Source: Pseudomonas vranovensis DSM 16006
GTDB taxonomy: Bacteria; Pseudomonadota; Gammaproteobacteria; Pseudomonadales; Pseudomonadaceae
Direction of reading: 5' to 3'
Assembly (NCBI RefSeq): GCF_000425805.1
Contig: NZ_AUED01000012.1
Span: forward strand, 1-64,000
Length of the DNA stretch: 64,000 nucleotides
Below are positions 27,488 to 36,941 of this stretch, piece after piece. Both the position numbers and the translations under genes were made by a program. The notes beneath the pieces were generated by a model. It saw only the letters and a program-made list of their open reading frames with translations. It searched no databases and had not been told where the DNA came from. Every line of letters begins with the position of its first letter. Position 1 is the stretch's first letter.

Positions 27488-28169
27488 AGCGTGTCTCTCC
27501 TTCGCCGTTGACCGCGCCCAGGCGCGGCAGGCCGAACTGCTCGATCAAGGGCCAGTCGTGCGATACCACCAGGGCGCTGAGGCCCAGCTCGCCGACCAGG
27601 TTGAGCAACAGCTCGAACAGGCGCCGGGCGTTGTTCGGGTCCAGGGCTGCGGTGGGCTCGTCGGCCAGTAGCACGCGTGGTTCATGGGCAATTGCCCTTA
27701 CGCACGCCACCCGCTGGCGTTCACCGATGGACAGGGCCTGCGGCAGCTTGTCGAGCAACGGCCCCAGGCGCAGCGCCTCGACGGCCTTGTCGACCGCCTG
27801 GCTGTGGCGGGTGAGCCCGAGCATGCGCCGCGGCAGCTGGATGTTGTCGCGTACAGTCAGGAACGGCAGCAGGCCGCCGTTCTGCAGCACGAAGCCCAAT
27901 TGCTGCGAGCGCACGGCGGCGAGCTCCGGTTGCCGGTCTTCGGCCAGCAATTGGCCGACGTCCAGTGCCTGCGGGCCCAGGTGGTAGTGGTCCAGTGACT
28001 GCGGTGCCAGCAACAGGCCGATGGCTTCGAGCAGGGTGCTCTTGCCGCAGCCGCTTTCGCCGGTGATCGCGCAGATCTCGCCCTGGCGCAGCGTGAGCGC
28101 GTCGAGCCTCACCCGGTGGGCGTGCGGGCCTTGCCCGCGCACCACCAGCAGTCCTTTGATATCGAGCAT
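27471..28169 (-). CDS. ABC transporter ATPase (TagT/LolD-like)
   Basis: A 232-residue stand-alone ABC ATPase with Walker A GESGCGKST, signature LSIGERQR (altered from LSGGQ), Walker B VLLADEP and switch His in VVSHDW. It belongs to the MacB/LolD/FtsE group that works with FtsX-type permeases. It is coupled to the permease by overlap and corresponds to TagT by order. Confidence 0.9.
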   Translation of the reverse strand: MLDIKGLLVVRGQGPHAHRVRLDALTLRQGEICAITGESGCGKSTLLEAIGLLLAPQSLDHYHLGPQALDVGQLLAEDRQPELAAVRSQQLGFVLQNGGLLPFLTVRDNIQLPRRMLGLTRHSQAVDKAVEALRLGPLLDKLPQALSIGERQRVACVRAIAHEPRVLLADEPTAALDPNNARRLFELLLNLVGELGLSALVVSHDWPLIEQFGLPRLGAVNGEGETRFEPLA

Positions 28170-28174
28170 GGGGC

Positions 28175-30133
28175 TCAGGGCATCATTTCAAGCGGAACGG
28201 GGTAGACGTTGTCGCGGCTGTCGCTACCGGGTGCCAGCGCGACCCAGCGGTCCACATCGGCGTTATAGCGCTGGTAGTGGCGCAGCTTGGTGCTCAGGTT
28301 GCGGATGAATTTTTCCTGGGCCAGGCCGTCCAGGCCTTTCCAGGTCTCTTCATCCAGGTTGAGCACTTCGCTCTGGTACGGCAGGTCTTCCAGGTACTCG
28401 CCCAGCACGCCCAGGTCGGCCACGCGGGTGGTCGAGCCTTGCTTGAGCTGGTTGGGATCGGCGCCCATGGTCGCGGCCACCGAGCGCAGGCGGGTGAACA
28501 TTTCGCTCGGCGAGATCATGCCTTCGTTGGCGGCATCGACGATTTGCTTGAGCACATCGCTCAAATCGCTGAGCTGGGCCTTGGTCAGCAGCACCCGCAC
28601 ATCGGTAGTCGGCAGGTTCTGCTTGATCAGGTCACGGTCGCTGATCCAGGCCTGGAACACCGGGGGGGCCTGGGTGCCGGTGGTCTTGCCCAGGTAGGCC
28701 AGTTGCATGGCGTGGCCGATCAGGGCGGCATCTTCGAGCATCTTCTGCTCGGCTGGGTCAGCCTTGGCGTTGGTGGCACTGCCGATGGCATCTTCCCCCA
28801 GGTAGGCCGACTTCACCTGCTGGGTGATGGCGGCCGCCAGGCCATCGACCTTGCGGCCGAAGGCTTCGACATCGCCGGCATTGACCGGGTAGTAGAGCGA
28901 CGTGTTGGTGCCCGGGTAGTTCGACAGGGTCCGGTACTGGGCTTCGGCACTGCTATGGTTTTTCATGCCGCTCGGGGTTTTCAGGTGCAGGGTGTAGAGG
29001 GCGACGCCAGGGTTGCTGGCTTCGATCTTCACCTGTTCTGCGCCAAGGCCCGTACCCGACAGTTTGTCGGTGCCGTCGATAGCACCGGCGTCGGTGATCA
29101 GCACCACATAGCGGGCGCCGAACTGGCTCCAGTCGACCTTGTCCACCGCGTGCATGACGCCGGCATAGGCGTCTTCATCGAAGGTCTTGCTCGACACCTT
29201 GGCCTGCTTGAGGTCAGCGACCTTGGCCATGAAGTCGGCGCCGTCCTTCACCGTGTTGGGGTCGGCGTACATCTTGCTCACGTACTCAAGCCCCGGCACG
29301 GCGGTGGTGCTGGAGCGGTAGGCGACCAGGCCGAACTTGACCTGCTTGCCCAGGTTTTCCTTCTCGATCTGTGTGTACACGCGCTTGATCGCTTCGCGGG
29401 TGCGATCAATGTACGGGTCCATGGAAATGGTCGAGTCGATGACGAACACCACCGCCGCGCTGAAGGCCTTCATCTGCGTCTTGGCGGCAACGGCGGTGTT
29501 GGTGGCTGGCGCGCTGCTGGCCGCATCGGCCTTGCTCACCGAGGCGACATTGAGAATGCGGGTACGGAAGCCTTCCTCGGTCATCACCTCTTCGCCACTG
29601 AGCACGGGCAGCAGGTAGAAGTTCTTTTGCAGGTCGACGAAGTACTCCGGCTCCTGGGCCAGTACGCCGGGTGCATCGGAGCCCTGCTTGAGTTTTGCCC
29701 GCAGTGGGGCGACCTGGCTGACCGGGTCCGGGGCATCGAGAATCCCTTCCAGCTGGCTACGCTCCTTGAAGAACATCAGACGGTCGCGGTTGGCCGGGTT
29801 GGTGAAGGCCAGGGTCAGCTGCATCTTCCATTCGACAGTGCAGTCGCCCGGCAACCAGCCGATGCTCTTGCCCTGGGTGTCCGGCCCGACGCGCAGCCAC
29901 TCTTGGGTGCCGACGGTGCTGCGCTCGTAGACGTAGAAGCGGCTGAACGCCGGCTGGGCCGTGCCGGCAGCATCGCCTGCGGCGCTACCGAGCTTGCAGC
30001 TAGGGGTGGTCAGCACACGCTGGAACAGGGTTTTCTTGCCCGCTTGCAGTAACGGCTGGTCGGCCGCCTGCACGATGGGGCTCAGGCTCATGGCCAACAG
30101 GGCAGCGGCCAGGCCGCGCAGTGGCAGGCTCAT
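28175..30133 (-). CDS. Secreted VWA protein like the periplasmic part of PpkA, no kinase domain
   Basis: A 652-residue protein with a signal peptide ending in VQA (about residue 23), an N-terminal domain with FYVYER...EWLRVGP and GWLPGDCTVEW motifs (about 60-200), a VWA domain starting VVFVIDSTISM (DxTxS metal site, about 230-430) and a helical C-terminal domain. The part order resembles the extracytoplasmic half of the type VI kinase PpkA as I recall it, but no kinase domain precedes the signal peptide. It overlaps the upstream gene by four bases (ATGA) and lies five bases before the ATPase gene. Confidence 0.78.
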   Translation of the reverse strand: MSLPLRGLAAALLAMSLSPIVQAADQPLLQAGKKTLFQRVLTTPSCKLGSAAGDAAGTAQPAFSRFYVYERSTVGTQEWLRVGPDTQGKSIGWLPGDCTVEWKMQLTLAFTNPANRDRLMFFKERSQLEGILDAPDPVSQVAPLRAKLKQGSDAPGVLAQEPEYFVDLQKNFYLLPVLSGEEVMTEEGFRTRILNVASVSKADAASSAPATNTAVAAKTQMKAFSAAVVFVIDSTISMDPYIDRTREAIKRVYTQIEKENLGKQVKFGLVAYRSSTTAVPGLEYVSKMYADPNTVKDGADFMAKVADLKQAKVSSKTFDEDAYAGVMHAVDKVDWSQFGARYVVLITDAGAIDGTDKLSGTGLGAEQVKIEASNPGVALYTLHLKTPSGMKNHSSAEAQYRTLSNYPGTNTSLYYPVNAGDVEAFGRKVDGLAAAITQQVKSAYLGEDAIGSATNAKADPAEQKMLEDAALIGHAMQLAYLGKTTGTQAPPVFQAWISDRDLIKQNLPTTDVRVLLTKAQLSDLSDVLKQIVDAANEGMISPSEMFTRLRSVAATMGADPNQLKQGSTTRVADLGVLGEYLEDLPYQSEVLNLDEETWKGLDGLAQEKFIRNLSTKLRHYQRYNADVDRWVALAPGSDSRDNVYPVPLEMMP

Positions 30134-31131
30134 GGCTTGAGCGCCTCGAAACGCTGCTTGGCCTCGGCATTGTTCGGGTCGAAGCCCAGGATGGTTTCAT
30201 ACCAGTATGCGGCGGTGGCGTTGTCGGGTGCCTTGAAGCACTCGCTTGGCTGGAAGTACTTGGGGTCGTACTCGCGGGCATAGGCACTGGCGATCTCGAT
30301 ATCGCCGCCTTGCGCACGGTTGGCGTACAAGCGCTGGGCTACCGCACAGTGGTTGTTGGCCTTGGCCAGGTTGATCACTTCCAGCAGGGCAGCGCTGCCT
30401 GGGGCCTTCTGGATACACGCCTGGACGAAGGCCAGCTCCGGTTGGTTCTGCATGCTGTCCAGCGTGCAGGGCTGCGCCTCGGGCGTCGGCGTCGGGGAAG
30501 GTGTCGGTACCGGAGGCTCATCGACCAGGGCGGGCTTTTTGAGGAACCACCAGAGGGCGGCCATAACGATCAGGGCCAGCAGGGGCAGCAGCCACACCAG
30601 GCGATTGATCTTTTTCGTCGCGACCGGGGCGGGCGCCTGCGGCGGTTCGGGCGCGGGCTCCGGCGTGGCGGGGGGTTCGACGATCGGCACAAGCGGCTCG
30701 GCCTTGACGACAGGTTCGGGTGCGCGCGTCGGCGCGGGAGCCGGCACAGGCTCGGGCGTTTTCACGCCGGTCCAGGCAATCGATGAAACCAGGGTTTTGT
30801 CCAGGCGCAGCATGGTTGCTTCACGCTGGTCCAGCGCCTGACTGTTCAGCTCGAAGCGGAAGTTGGCGCTGCCGCTGGCAGCCAGCAACGGGTCGATCAA
30901 CTCGGGGCCCACCTGAACCTGAAGGGCACCGTCTACCTCGACCAGGCCCGACAGCGGGAAACCGTGGGCAATATTGCTCCACTGTTTTCCTGGTTGCAGG
31001 AAGTCGCGGGTCTGGCTGCTTTGCACCGAATACGCCAGACCTTCGCTGGCGTCTTCCCAGCCACTGATCCGTAACCACCCCTGCCCAGGGGTGTTTTCGT
31101 TCAACGGCAGCACATCAACTCTGATACCCAT
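30130..31131 (-). CDS. Single-pass protein with proline-rich linker and periplasmic helical domain
   Basis: A 333-residue protein with a beta-rich cytosolic domain (1-122), a Pro/Ala-rich linker (about 125-172), one membrane helix (about 177-197), a second Pro/Thr-rich linker and a C-terminal helical, TPR/Sel1-like domain (about 215-333) with four Cys. No known family recognised. It begins four bases after the SrfC stop and overlaps the following VWA gene. Its cytosolic-domain/linker/helix/periplasmic-domain plan parallels SrfA and the two VWA paralogues. Confidence 0.75.
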   Translation of the reverse strand: MGIRVDVLPLNENTPGQGWLRISGWEDASEGLAYSVQSSQTRDFLQPGKQWSNIAHGFPLSGLVEVDGALQVQVGPELIDPLLAASGSANFRFELNSQALDQREATMLRLDKTLVSSIAWTGVKTPEPVPAPAPTRAPEPVVKAEPLVPIVEPPATPEPAPEPPQAPAPVATKKINRLVWLLPLLALIVMAALWWFLKKPALVDEPPVPTPSPTPTPEAQPCTLDSMQNQPELAFVQACIQKAPGSAALLEVINLAKANNHCAVAQRLYANRAQGGDIEIASAYAREYDPKYFQPSECFKAPDNATAAYWYETILGFDPNNAEAKQRFEALKP

Positions 31132-31135
31132 GCAA

Positions 31136-33847
31136 TCAACTCGCTTCGAATGTGTTCAGCAAGACCGCCAGCTGGCGGCGTTGCTCGGTGGTAATTTCGG
31201 GGTCGGCGCCACTCTTGGCGTTTTCCTGGGTAAGCCAGGCCAGGCCCGATAACCAATCCACCTGGTAACGCTGTTCTTGATGGGAAGGCTGCTCGGACAG
31301 CATCGGCAACTCACCGGCTGGCACCGAGCGATAGAAGCTGAACACCGGCGCGGGCGTGCCCAACAGGCAATTGGGACGCTCGCTCTCGGGCTTGCCCAGC
31401 AGGCCGAACCAGGACAGGAAGTCGCGCATCGCCAACTGCACTGCCAGTACCTGGCGCTGCACCAGCTGCTCGCGGCGCACGCCGCCCTGGGCACGATGGG
31501 TCACGGCCTGGTCCAGTTCCGCCATGAAGGCCTTGCTGCGCACTGCGCTGATCAGTTCTTCGGTGAGGGCTTCGACCACTTCCTTTTTCTGGCGCAGGCG
31601 CTGCAACAGCAGCGGGCGCGTACCCAGGTCGCGCATGTGCTTGATCCAGGCCTTGAGCGCGGCGCGGGCAAAGCGCTGCTCGGCGGTCAGGCGCTGGGTC
31701 AGGGATTGTTTGGGCGCGGCCACAGGTTCGGCCTGGGGCGTGGCGAACAGGTTGCCGAAGTTGAGTGCCGGCGCCAGGTTGGCGGGCGCATTGAAGGCCG
31801 GCTCGGGTTCTGCCTCAGCTTCGGCGTCCAGACCTTCGATGTTGTAGATGCCACCCAGGTACAGGTCGCGCAGCTCTTCCACCGGCACTTGCAACGCGTG
31901 GATCAGCTCACCGATGGCATCGGGGTCGGCACCCAGGTTATTGAGCAGGAACTGGGTCTTCTGGCGTTTCTTGTCCAGCAGCTGTTCGAAGTCTTCTTCG
32001 CGCCACACATGCAGGCCGTGCTCCAGCAGGTCGGTACGGCACTGCTGCAGTTGCTCTTCGATGCGGGTCAGTTTGAAATCAATGTTGGCCACGCCCTTGA
32101 AGCTGTTGCTGAAGCGGGTGATGCCACCATCATTGAGACCGAGCATGGCCTGGAAAGCATCATGTGGCTCTTTCACATGGCGCAGCACCGACGGGTTGGT
32201 GGCAAAACACTGCTTCAGTTCGTCCAGGCGTGCGACATGCCGGGGAGTGAATTGGCCTTCGTCACCGCTGGTGACATCCAGGTCGACGAAGGCGGTGTCC
32301 TCGCGGCGTGGCTTGCGCACCAGGTAGGTGTTGTTGAACGGCGCGCCCGACCAGTCTTTCATCCATTCGAGGTTGCCGAAGCGCTCGACCATGGTCAGCT
32401 TGATCATGTTCTCGCAGCCTTCAGGCAGCGATGTTTTCTCGAGGCCCAGAGTGCTGCCGACGAAGGTATCGAGCATGGTCAGGGCCCAGATCAGGCCGGG
32501 TTCGCGCGTGCTCCGCTCTTTGGGGGTCGCGCCTTGAGTGTTGTGAATCCAGCGGGTCAGCACCGGGCCGACGGTGACCACTTCGCTCTGCTTGTTGGTC
32601 GAGGTACACAGCACCAGGGCGTTCATCTGCTGCGAGTCGGTGTAGCGCTCGAACAGGTAGGCTACCTTGCCGCGCAGCAGCAGAGTCGCAATCGGGTTGA
32701 TCTCTTCCACCGCGCTGGCGCTTGCGGCGTCTTCGATGCGCAGCAGCTTCTGGCGCGTGCGATAACCGGGGAAGTCGAGCAGGTCGACCTCCTTGACCAC
32801 CGGGTCCTTGGGCTGGTTGCTCAGGCGGAAGGTCATCTCGACCGTCAACGCCGCCAACTGGGCGACGGTCAGGCCGGTACTGGCCTGCGGTTTGCCGTCG
32901 CGTACCGGCACTACGTTGACCGACACATCGCGGCCGGTACCCAGGCGTCCGAGGATGTCCACGTTCATGATGTTGTGGACCTGGACGTATTCGCCGTTGA
33001 CGTCGTGGACCAACACACTCAATGGGGCGTACACGGTTTGCGGGAAGCCCATTTTCTGCAGGGCGCCCACCAGTTGTTCGTAGGTTTCGGTCAGCAGGTC
33101 CTGTTCGCCCCAAAGGATCGAGAACAGCTTGGCCCGTTGGCGATAGTTCAGGCGCGGGGCCAGTTTCATCACCCGCGGCCAGTAGGTGTCGGCAAGCTTG
33201 CGCACCGATTTTTCGTAGTTGCCCTTGAGGTAGTCCCACAAGGCGACCACGTCATCGGCGGTGACGCCGGGCTGCAGGTTTTCTGCCTCGCGGCCTTCGA
33301 ACGCCTTGAGCGCCGACTGGATACGTTCTTCGGTGAACTCGTAGTCGAGCCGTTCCTGGTCGAAGTCTTCGAACCAGGTATTGGCGAGGACCTTCGCCAC
33401 TTCGATTTCGCTGAACAGCTTCAGCTCCACCGGGTTGTTGGCGTCGGGGCTCGGTTGTGCCCAGCGGGTGAAGCGGGTCACCACGCCGGTGGCTTCTTTG
33501 CCCAGGCCCGTCGGGTTGACGTGCTTGAGGAAGTCGAAGGGCTTGCCACCGAAATCGGTTTCCAGGCTGCCGCTGCTATCGGCGGCCAGCGAAGAAATCA
33601 GGTACGACTTGCCCGCCTGCGACAGGCCGAAAAAGCCGATCACCATCGGCGTTGCCGCGGCCTGCTGCAGATCCCGGGCACGGTTGCGGGCCCGGTGCAG
33701 GCGCAGGTTAAGGCCATCGGCCTCGGCCTCGACACTGGCGGCGTTGCCACGTACCTGGTCAATCCACGCCAGCGCCTCTTCCGCGCCTTTGTGAACGGCG
33801 CCCCAAGCGCCCATCAGTTGTTGCTGCTTCGGCGTTAGATTGCTCAT
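31136..33847 (-). CDS. srfC: SrfC family P-loop protein (putative virulence factor, dynamin-like)
   Basis: A 903-residue protein of the SrfC family. After a helical N-terminus there is a Walker A GLSQAGKS at about 74-81 and later a DLLDFPGY stretch that fits a G3 (DxxG) motif, as in dynamin-like GTPases; the large helical C-terminal part suits a membrane- or filament-binding stalk. No signal peptide. Its ATG overlaps the SrfB stop (ATGA). SrfC was named in Salmonella as a putative virulence factor; the biochemical function is not established. Confidence 0.85.
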   Translation of the reverse strand: MSNLTPKQQQLMGAWGAVHKGAEEALAWIDQVRGNAASVEAEADGLNLRLHRARNRARDLQQAAATPMVIGFFGLSQAGKSYLISSLAADSSGSLETDFGGKPFDFLKHVNPTGLGKEATGVVTRFTRWAQPSPDANNPVELKLFSEIEVAKVLANTWFEDFDQERLDYEFTEERIQSALKAFEGREAENLQPGVTADDVVALWDYLKGNYEKSVRKLADTYWPRVMKLAPRLNYRQRAKLFSILWGEQDLLTETYEQLVGALQKMGFPQTVYAPLSVLVHDVNGEYVQVHNIMNVDILGRLGTGRDVSVNVVPVRDGKPQASTGLTVAQLAALTVEMTFRLSNQPKDPVVKEVDLLDFPGYRTRQKLLRIEDAASASAVEEINPIATLLLRGKVAYLFERYTDSQQMNALVLCTSTNKQSEVVTVGPVLTRWIHNTQGATPKERSTREPGLIWALTMLDTFVGSTLGLEKTSLPEGCENMIKLTMVERFGNLEWMKDWSGAPFNNTYLVRKPRREDTAFVDLDVTSGDEGQFTPRHVARLDELKQCFATNPSVLRHVKEPHDAFQAMLGLNDGGITRFSNSFKGVANIDFKLTRIEEQLQQCRTDLLEHGLHVWREEDFEQLLDKKRQKTQFLLNNLGADPDAIGELIHALQVPVEELRDLYLGGIYNIEGLDAEAEAEPEPAFNAPANLAPALNFGNLFATPQAEPVAAPKQSLTQRLTAEQRFARAALKAWIKHMRDLGTRPLLLQRLRQKKEVVEALTEELISAVRSKAFMAELDQAVTHRAQGGVRREQLVQRQVLAVQLAMRDFLSWFGLLGKPESERPNCLLGTPAPVFSFYRSVPAGELPMLSEQPSHQEQRYQVDWLSGLAWLTQENAKSGADPEITTEQRRQLAVLLNTFEAS

Positions 33848-36800
33848 TTTCCTTTGACGTTCCCGCTGTCGAGCCAATAGTCACTGCCACTCAGGTTGCT
33901 GTTAGGCATGGTGTTGAGTGAGAGCTCAAGATCCCGTTCGAAGTCGAAATCGGCATCCTGGATGTTCGATTTCAGGTCAGAAATCACCAGCTTGTCGCTG
34001 ATCAGTCCTTGCTCAAGCAGCAGGTCCGACGGCTCCTCGACGGCCAGGCGAATGCGCAGCACCGGTACTTCGCCACCCTTGCCGAGCGCCTGGGAGAAGT
34101 TGCGACTGCCGCGAGGCGTGAAACGCAAGGTGTAGAGGGGCGATGCCGACCAGCGTTCGGCGGCCAGTTGCCGGTAACCCAGGTGCATGTCGCCACGCAT
34201 TTCCAGCCACGGCGTACCGCGTTCATCGCCTTCACCGACGATAGGCAGCGTGATGCGGCCCTTGTCGGACGTCAGGTTGTGATAGAGCACGTCGGCATGT
34301 TTGATGGTGCCGGCGTTGTCGATCTGGCCGAAGTGGCGGATGGTCGAGTACGGCTTGAGGGCGGCAGTGCGGAAGTAGAAATTCGGCACGCTGTGCTTGG
34401 CGCACAACAGGCAGATCATCGCCCCGACCGATGCCGTGCTTTTCGGATCGTCGATCAGGCCATTCTTGTGGAACGGGTACCAGCCACCGGTGCGGTAGTT
34501 CTGCAACGGCAGAATTCGCCCTGGCGGCAAGGGCAGACGCTGGCGAATGAACGCCTGGATGCCCGGCAAGCGTGATGGCCGCCCGGTCAGCAGCAACACG
34601 TCACAGCTGTAGTGGGAGATGACTTCGCACAGCTCGCTGAGCACTTTGGTGATATTGATCTGCCCGCCGATAAAGGCGTCGTGGACCTTTTCGAGGTCCA
34701 GGGCCAGCGGCGTGTTCAGCAGGTCGAGGGTGCCGTCGCGACCGACTTCACGGCGCACGGCAGCATTGACGAACTCCAGCACGCTGTCGCTGACGACGGC
34801 ATCGCCCAGCAGCTGTTGCCAGCTCTGCTCGACCACCGGCAGCGGGGTTTCAGGGTCGTAGTGCTCGTAGGCCTTGAGCAGGGCCAGGCCCAGCGGCACG
34901 AACACCTGCAGGTTGAGCTGCTGGCGCAGCACGCGCTCCTGGGCGCTGGCCTCGCCGTTGCCGCACAAGCGCGACATCAGGGCATCCGGGGCATACACAC
35001 CGGCTTGCTGCAGGGCGCGACTGAACGACGGCAGGATGAATGCCTGGATCACATCCAGGAGGATGTCGTCGCCGGCAATCTTGAAGCCATCGCGAAAGCG
35101 TTGCTCCGGGACGATATGCACGTTGGCGCCATTGCCGCCGTTGTTGCCACGGTCCAGGCGGTAATCGGTAATCACCAGGTCCGTGGTGCCGCCACCGATG
35201 TCGATGGTCGCCAGGGTGGCCTGTTCGGCCTCGGTCTTGTCCGGGCGTGCGAGGGTTTCAAAGAACTCTTCCGGGTGGCCGGCGAAGTTCTCGATCACTT
35301 CGTTGTACAGGTACACCAACTGGCCGCAGCTGGCCTCATCCCATTCCACGCGGATGCTCGGCAGCGGTGTGCGCGGGGTAACGGTTCTGTCTTTGAACGG
35401 GTTGCTTTCACCTTCGTGCCAACCGAGGCTTTTCCACACCAGGCCCACCGCTTCGAACATGCGGTTGCTGAGGATGCTGCGCTCGGCCTGAGGCATGCCT
35501 GGCGGCACGGTCAGGGTGATGCTGTTGAGCAACCGCGGCACCCGGGCGTGGCCCTGGCGCGAACGCTGTGCCGGGCTGTTGATCTGCGACAGTGCCTGGG
35601 TCACCACTTCAGCGAGCATGAAGGTCATCAGGTTGCTGCGCGAGTAGTGCGGGGTAAACACCGGCATGTCGTTCTTCGGCGGCAGGTACAAGGCCTGGCC
35701 GAGGTCGTTGATCAGGTGCGAGAACGGCGCGGCAGTCGCCAACGGTTCCTTGTCGGTCTTCACGTAGGAGGCGTTGAAGCGCCAGCCGTGGCCGTAGGCT
35801 TTCTCGTCCCACAGGTAGCGTTTCGGGCTGGACAGGCCGGTGGAACCCTCGGTGCCGCGGCGACGACTGGCCAGGCGCCCGGCTTCACCGCCGACGCGGG
35901 CGATGGTCGGCCACTGGAAGGCGTTGTGACGGCCGCTCTTGATCGAGCAATGGTCTTTGCCGAAGTAGGCCTGGGCGAACTCGACACGGCTTTCAAAGGC
36001 CGTGTTGTAGATGTGTTGCGGCTCGCACAGGTCGCGCAGCTCCAACACATAGTTGTTCTGCATGCCGGAGCCGGCCTGGCCATGATCTTCGATCAGGATG
36101 CCGCAGGTGCGCGAGTTGCCGACGTCCAGCACCAGGTCGACAGGGATCGGGCGGACAACGCCCTGGGCGTCGTTGGCCACGACCTTGATTTCCGGAATCT
36201 CGACCTTTGGCTTCTCGCTGCTTTGCTCGGCGGGCACAGGACGGCGCAACAGGCTCAACAGGTTGAGGTAATGGCCCAGGTGGCGATTACCTTGCAGGTC
36301 TCGGTCCAGACGTTCGCGGGTCCAGTCGGCACGGGCTTCGGTGTAGAGCTCGGTCAACCATTCGCGAATCCAGCTCTGGGTCAGGAACCAGCCGTATTCA
36401 CGGGCGCTGCAGGCAATCTTGAAAGCCACGCCGGAGCGCACGTCTTCCTCGTTAGGGGCGAGGTACGCGGCGCCGTTGAGCGTCGGCAGGATGCGACTGT
36501 CGAAGGCCAGGGTCAGGCGATGCGTGTTGCCGTCGATATCTGGCTCGGGCAACTTCACCAGGCGCATCCGCGCCCAGTTGTTCGGGCCCTCGTCGAAGCG
36601 ATAGGGCGGCATGAAACGCAGGAAGGGAATCGGCAGCCAGACACCGTCGAACAGCTTCAGGCTTTCTTCCATGCTCAGGCGGAAATGGGTGTCTTCGCTG
36701 GAGTCGAACTCCACCTGAACCACCTTTTCCGGCTCCGGTTCGTAGAAGTCCTTGTACTCCTTGGACCACAGCAGACGGGTCGGGACCATGCCGTTGTTGA

Positions 36801-36924
36801 GCTGCACGAACTTGCCGGCCTGCTCGCCATCGGGGCCCAGGTGCAGGGCGAAATCCATGAACTGGATGCCGGTGTCACTGACCAGCGTGACCGTTTCTTC
36901 GAACTGGGTGATTTCAGGCAACAT
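33844..36924 (-). CDS. srfB: SrfB family actin/Hsp70-fold ATPase
   Basis: A 1026-residue cytosolic protein. An N-terminal beta-rich domain (about 1-245) precedes an actin/Hsp70-type ATPase domain with phosphate-1 motif DLVLDVGNSRT (about 263-273), phosphate-2 TIDIGGGTTDLVI (about 573-585) and an adenosine motif LLLTGRPSRLPG near 770. This is the arrangement of SrfB proteins. Coupling to SrfC by overlapping stop and start implies a fixed complex. The ATG at 36924, 17 bases past the SrfA stop, gives the family N-terminus; a longer frame exists upstream. Confidence 0.87.
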   Translation of the reverse strand: MLPEITQFEETVTLVSDTGIQFMDFALHLGPDGEQAGKFVQLNNGMVPTRLLWSKEYKDFYEPEPEKVVQVEFDSSEDTHFRLSMEESLKLFDGVWLPIPFLRFMPPYRFDEGPNNWARMRLVKLPEPDIDGNTHRLTLAFDSRILPTLNGAAYLAPNEEDVRSGVAFKIACSAREYGWFLTQSWIREWLTELYTEARADWTRERLDRDLQGNRHLGHYLNLLSLLRRPVPAEQSSEKPKVEIPEIKVVANDAQGVVRPIPVDLVLDVGNSRTCGILIEDHGQAGSGMQNNYVLELRDLCEPQHIYNTAFESRVEFAQAYFGKDHCSIKSGRHNAFQWPTIARVGGEAGRLASRRRGTEGSTGLSSPKRYLWDEKAYGHGWRFNASYVKTDKEPLATAAPFSHLINDLGQALYLPPKNDMPVFTPHYSRSNLMTFMLAEVVTQALSQINSPAQRSRQGHARVPRLLNSITLTVPPGMPQAERSILSNRMFEAVGLVWKSLGWHEGESNPFKDRTVTPRTPLPSIRVEWDEASCGQLVYLYNEVIENFAGHPEEFFETLARPDKTEAEQATLATIDIGGGTTDLVITDYRLDRGNNGGNGANVHIVPEQRFRDGFKIAGDDILLDVIQAFILPSFSRALQQAGVYAPDALMSRLCGNGEASAQERVLRQQLNLQVFVPLGLALLKAYEHYDPETPLPVVEQSWQQLLGDAVVSDSVLEFVNAAVRREVGRDGTLDLLNTPLALDLEKVHDAFIGGQINITKVLSELCEVISHYSCDVLLLTGRPSRLPGIQAFIRQRLPLPPGRILPLQNYRTGGWYPFHKNGLIDDPKSTASVGAMICLLCAKHSVPNFYFRTAALKPYSTIRHFGQIDNAGTIKHADVLYHNLTSDKGRITLPIVGEGDERGTPWLEMRGDMHLGYRQLAAERWSASPLYTLRFTPRGSRNFSQALGKGGEVPVLRIRLAVEEPSDLLLEQGLISDKLVISDLKSNIQDADFDFERDLELSLNTMPNSNLSGSDYWLDSGNVKGK

Positions 36925-36941
36925 CGTCTGCGTTTCTCGTG

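Noticed and set aside
31277..33838. Long plus-strand open frame (853 codons) opposite srfC
   Set aside because: Antisense shadow typical of GC-rich third-position bias; no motifs, while the minus frame has a P-loop and coupled neighbours. The same holds for 34612-36990 opposite srfB and 62100-63974 opposite the acylase.
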